Shown here: positions 62,400 through 64,000 of the stretch, piece after piece | Layout: every line of letters starts with the position of its first letter | Numbering within the stretch: the first letter of the stretch is position 1 | From: Candidatus Epulonipiscium fishelsonii | Lineage (GTDB): Bacteria > Bacillota > Clostridia > Lachnospirales > Cellulosilyticaceae | Direction of reading: 5' to 3' | DNA: 64,000 bases | NCBI GenBank assembly: GCA_001983455.1 | Contig: LJDB01000073.1 | Coordinates: 23,700-87,699, forward strand | Notes under the pieces: model-generated | What the model was told of the DNA's origin: nothing | The model's input: only the letters and a program-made list of their open reading frames with translations | Databases searched by the model: none | Program-made: the position numbers and the translations under genes

Positions 62400-62975
62400 T
62401 CATTCAAATCCAAATGCTCTGTAATAATTGTCGTCTTTAATTTCTCCAAACAATGACAAGTAACCCTCATCAAACTTCCCAGGGTAAAACATGATTACGG
62501 GAACTGTGTCAATGCATTGATGTAAATTATTTAGTATTTTGTGTGAGCGTACAAAAGGAAAAACTTTGCCCACACCCTTTATAATAACGATTGAGTTACT
62601 ATCTATATTGTCTTTAATGTGCTTTAAAATAAGATTATTGCTGTTGTCCTCTGACATCCTTAACATCTGGTTAAGTCCTGTCGTTATCTTGTCTAGTCCT
62701 TGGCTTTTTTCTAGGTTTTTACACTTATCTATAAAATTTTTGTTCTCCAACATTTCCATTATGATGTCGTATAAGTCAAATACCTTTAGTTCAAAATCAT
62801 ATGTGCCTTTTTTATACTTTTGTAATAAATCATCTATTCTATCTCTAATTATGAGTTCATCTTTGGCATTATAATCAAATATGTGATAGTTTACTTCATT
62901 AGCCTTGCCTTTGCTAGTTCTAAAATCAGGGGATATTAATTTTTGCTCCAGTTTATCAAATCTACTATCTATCAT
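62400..62975 (-). CDS. brxB: BrxB (DUF1788)
   Basis: A 191-residue protein of the BrxB family. Visible blocks are 'DSRFDKLEQKLISPDFRTSK', 'NYHIFDYNAKDELIIRDRID', 'VIIKGVGKVFPFVRSHKIL' and 'VPVIMFYPGKFDEGYLSLFG'. BrxB is essential in type 1 BREX; its exact role is unknown. Its start overlaps the brxA stop (ATGA), so the two are coupled. Order and size fit type 1 loci. Confidence 0.94.
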   Translation of the reverse strand: MIDSRFDKLEQKLISPDFRTSKGKANEVNYHIFDYNAKDELIIRDRIDDLLQKYKKGTYDFELKVFDLYDIIMEMLENKNFIDKCKNLEKSQGLDKITTGLNQMLRMSEDNSNNLILKHIKDNIDSNSIVIIKGVGKVFPFVRSHKILNNLHQCIDTVPVIMFYPGKFDEGYLSLFGEIKDDNYYRAFGFE

Positions 62976-63571
62976 CTTTCTTCTCCCGTTAGTGCTTTTA
63001 TAACATGTGCCTCACCATTGTCTATCAAATAAGCTTCTAATTCTATGTCTAGTATTGGTGGCGTTATTGTAAATGATTTATTAACTACTGTAAGTAATCC
63101 TGCGTCTGTCATAAAGTTTCTATATCCTCTGTTCAAACGTGATAGGGTTGTCTCATTCCAATTAGCCACAACTTCATCTTGCTCTGCCTTTGCCCGAAAA
63201 AATATGCTTACGTCTGCAGGAATTAGATCTATATATTTGATGTTTGCTTTGTCACTATAGACCTCATATAAAAATTCAAAAAACAACCTATTTTCTTTTG
63301 CTATAGCTATTAAATTTATTATCTTTTGCGTTTGTAAATCTGAGTGATCAAAAAGTTGTAACATAGATTTGTCTAATGTAGAAATTCTATTTTTAAGATA
63401 CCTATAAATACTTTTTATCCTAGACATTTTTGCTAGTGCCAACAAGTTTTCCTCATATACCAATACTTGTATTTCTTCCCAAGTAGCCCCATCATTTAAC
63501 AGATTTATTATCTTCTTTACTTCTACAAACCAGAAACATTGAGAAACTAATACCGAACTATACTTACTCAT
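62972..63571 (-). CDS. brxA: BrxA (DUF1819)
   Basis: A 199-residue BrxA-family protein ('SVLVSQCFWFVEVKKIINLL', 'RISTLDKSMLQLFDHSDLQT', 'FFEFLYEVYSDKANIKYIDL', 'RLNRGYRNFMTDAGLL'). BrxA is a small helical protein of type 1 BREX with reported DNA-binding ability. It is the first gene of the operon, with a clear AAAGGAGGG site. A promoter-terminator cassette lies 90-185 bp upstream. Confidence 0.94.
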   Translation of the reverse strand: MSKYSSVLVSQCFWFVEVKKIINLLNDGATWEEIQVLVYEENLLALAKMSRIKSIYRYLKNRISTLDKSMLQLFDHSDLQTQKIINLIAIAKENRLFFEFLYEVYSDKANIKYIDLIPADVSIFFRAKAEQDEVVANWNETTLSRLNRGYRNFMTDAGLLTVVNKSFTITPPILDIELEAYLIDNGEAHVIKALTGEER

Positions 63572-63660
63572 TTAAACCCTCCTTTTTCCAGTCTGCACGC
63601 TCCAATATATTAATTCCTTCTTTAATATATTAACGCAACATCTAAAATTTACATGCTTAA

Positions 63661-63756
63661 AAAACCCTAACATATGGCATAGTAATTCTAAAAATACGAA
63701 TTTTAAAGAGAACTATTATATGGTAGAGCTTACATCGGATTATAACACATCTATAC
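63661..63756 (-). promoter_or_regulatory. Promoter-terminator cassette, copy B (before brxA)
   Basis: A diverged copy of 49377-49434, split in two: 63661-63676 (AAAACCCTAACATATG) and 63717-63756 (containing GGTAGAGCTTACAT and the extended -10 TGTTATAAT, TATAAT at 63739-63744). The extra 40 bp inside lengthen the hairpin. On the minus strand it still ends in a T-run, so transcripts towards brxA meet a terminator soon after the start. Confidence 0.65.
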
Positions 63757-63761
63757 AAAAC

Positions 63762-63779
63762 AGGGGCCTACGAGCCCCT
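63762..63779 (-). terminator. Terminator of the partial upstream gene
   Basis: AGGGGC pairs with GCCCCT around a 6-base loop, with TGTTTTG following on the minus strand. It lies 7 bp after the stop of the partial gene. Confidence 0.7.
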
Positions 63780-63785
63780 TAAAAA

Positions 63786-64000
63786 TTAATTCCAAATTTT
63801 ATTAAATACTTCAATGTGTTTAGATGAGCAATCAAAGTGATCTGTTACATAACTTGCAACTAAAACTCCTGACATCAAATTACCAAGTTCTTTTTTAGAC
63901 TTATTAATAGTAATTTCACCTTTTGATTTTGCTTCTTCAACTATGTTTTCAAACAAAGTTTGTAAAGTTAAGCTATTATAGTGGCTATATTCGCCTTCAT
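63786..64000 (-). CDS. C-terminal end of a TetR-like regulator (partial, tentative)
   Basis: Only the last 71 residues are in the window: 'SLTLQTLFENIVEEAKSKGE', 'KKELGNLMSGVLVASYVTDH' and 'FDCSSKHIEVFNKIWN', then TAA. The helical, hydrophobic-patch pattern resembles a TetR C-terminal ligand domain; the DNA-binding half is outside the window. It ends in its own terminator just before the cassette that precedes brxA. It probably stood next to the regulator-kinase-transporter operon before the BREX island arrived. Confidence 0.5.
   Translation of the reverse strand, partial: EGEYSHYNSLTLQTLFENIVEEAKSKGEITINKSKKELGNLMSGVLVASYVTDHFDCSSKHIEVFNKIWN

Overview
The window comes from a low-GC, Gram-positive, endospore-forming anaerobe, most like a clostridium of the Lachnospirales/Clostridia type. 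The evidence is spread along it: an alpha/beta-type spore SASP gene, the spoIIGA-sigE-sigG-ylmC/ymxH cluster, spoIIP next to gpr, AT-rich codon use, GGAGG-type ribosome binding sites and sigma-A-like promoters with extended -10 boxes. No rRNA, no intact tRNA and no CRISPR array were seen. The species is not identified.

Layout: 0-4.3 kb holds partial htpG, a SASP gene, a WG-repeat protein, a coiled-coil protein and an unknown gene. 4.5-6.7 kb is a decayed bacterial-microcompartment locus: a broken DeoR regulator and a frameshifted tandem-BMC (PduT-like) shell gene, followed by an intact DeoR gene. 6.8-8.4 kb is cstA with a small Cys-rich membrane protein. 8.6-11.4 kb is the sporulation sigma-factor cluster. 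11.6-23.6 kb is a molybdenum region, all on the minus strand: a Tat-exported molybdopterin oxidoreductase, modC, a PD-(D/E)XK (Rpn/transposase-type) gene wedged into the mod operon, modB, modA, mogA, a MOSC protein, a MobB-MoaA fusion, moaC, moeA and a MoeA-like protein. It is headed by a good promoter, a long structured leader and an intrinsic terminator, which is the layout of a riboswitch or attenuator. 23.9-41.5 kb is mixed: a chemoreceptor, an ABC-F protein, two SUKH-like paralogues, hydrolases, an amidase, a two-gene nuclease-like pair, a 1060-residue orphan, NADAR, a B12/radical SAM protein, spoIIP and gpr. 41.5-42.9 kb is gene-poor, with a tandem repeat and a relic of an ABC permease end. 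43-49.4 kb carries an esterase and a regulator-kinase-ABC transporter operon.

49.4-63.6 kb is a BREX type 1-like phage-defence operon on the minus strand: brxA, brxB, brxC, two copies of the PglX methyltransferase half, a DUF559 nuclease-like gene, a separate PglX C-terminal half, and pglZ. This is the most unusual part of the window. PglX is broken at the same linker in both copies. A DUF559 gene and GC-rich 40-bp repeats lie in one break, and an in-frame shrunken relic of a second PglX C-terminal gene lies in the other. No brxL is present downstream. The island is bounded by two copies of a promoter-plus-terminator cassette, one before brxA and one before the response-regulator operon that follows pglZ. 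This suggests that the island entered between a TetR-like gene (partial at the right edge) and that operon.

A second pattern is a dispersed repeat of about 37 bp found just after the stop codons of three genes, always in the same orientation relative to the gene.
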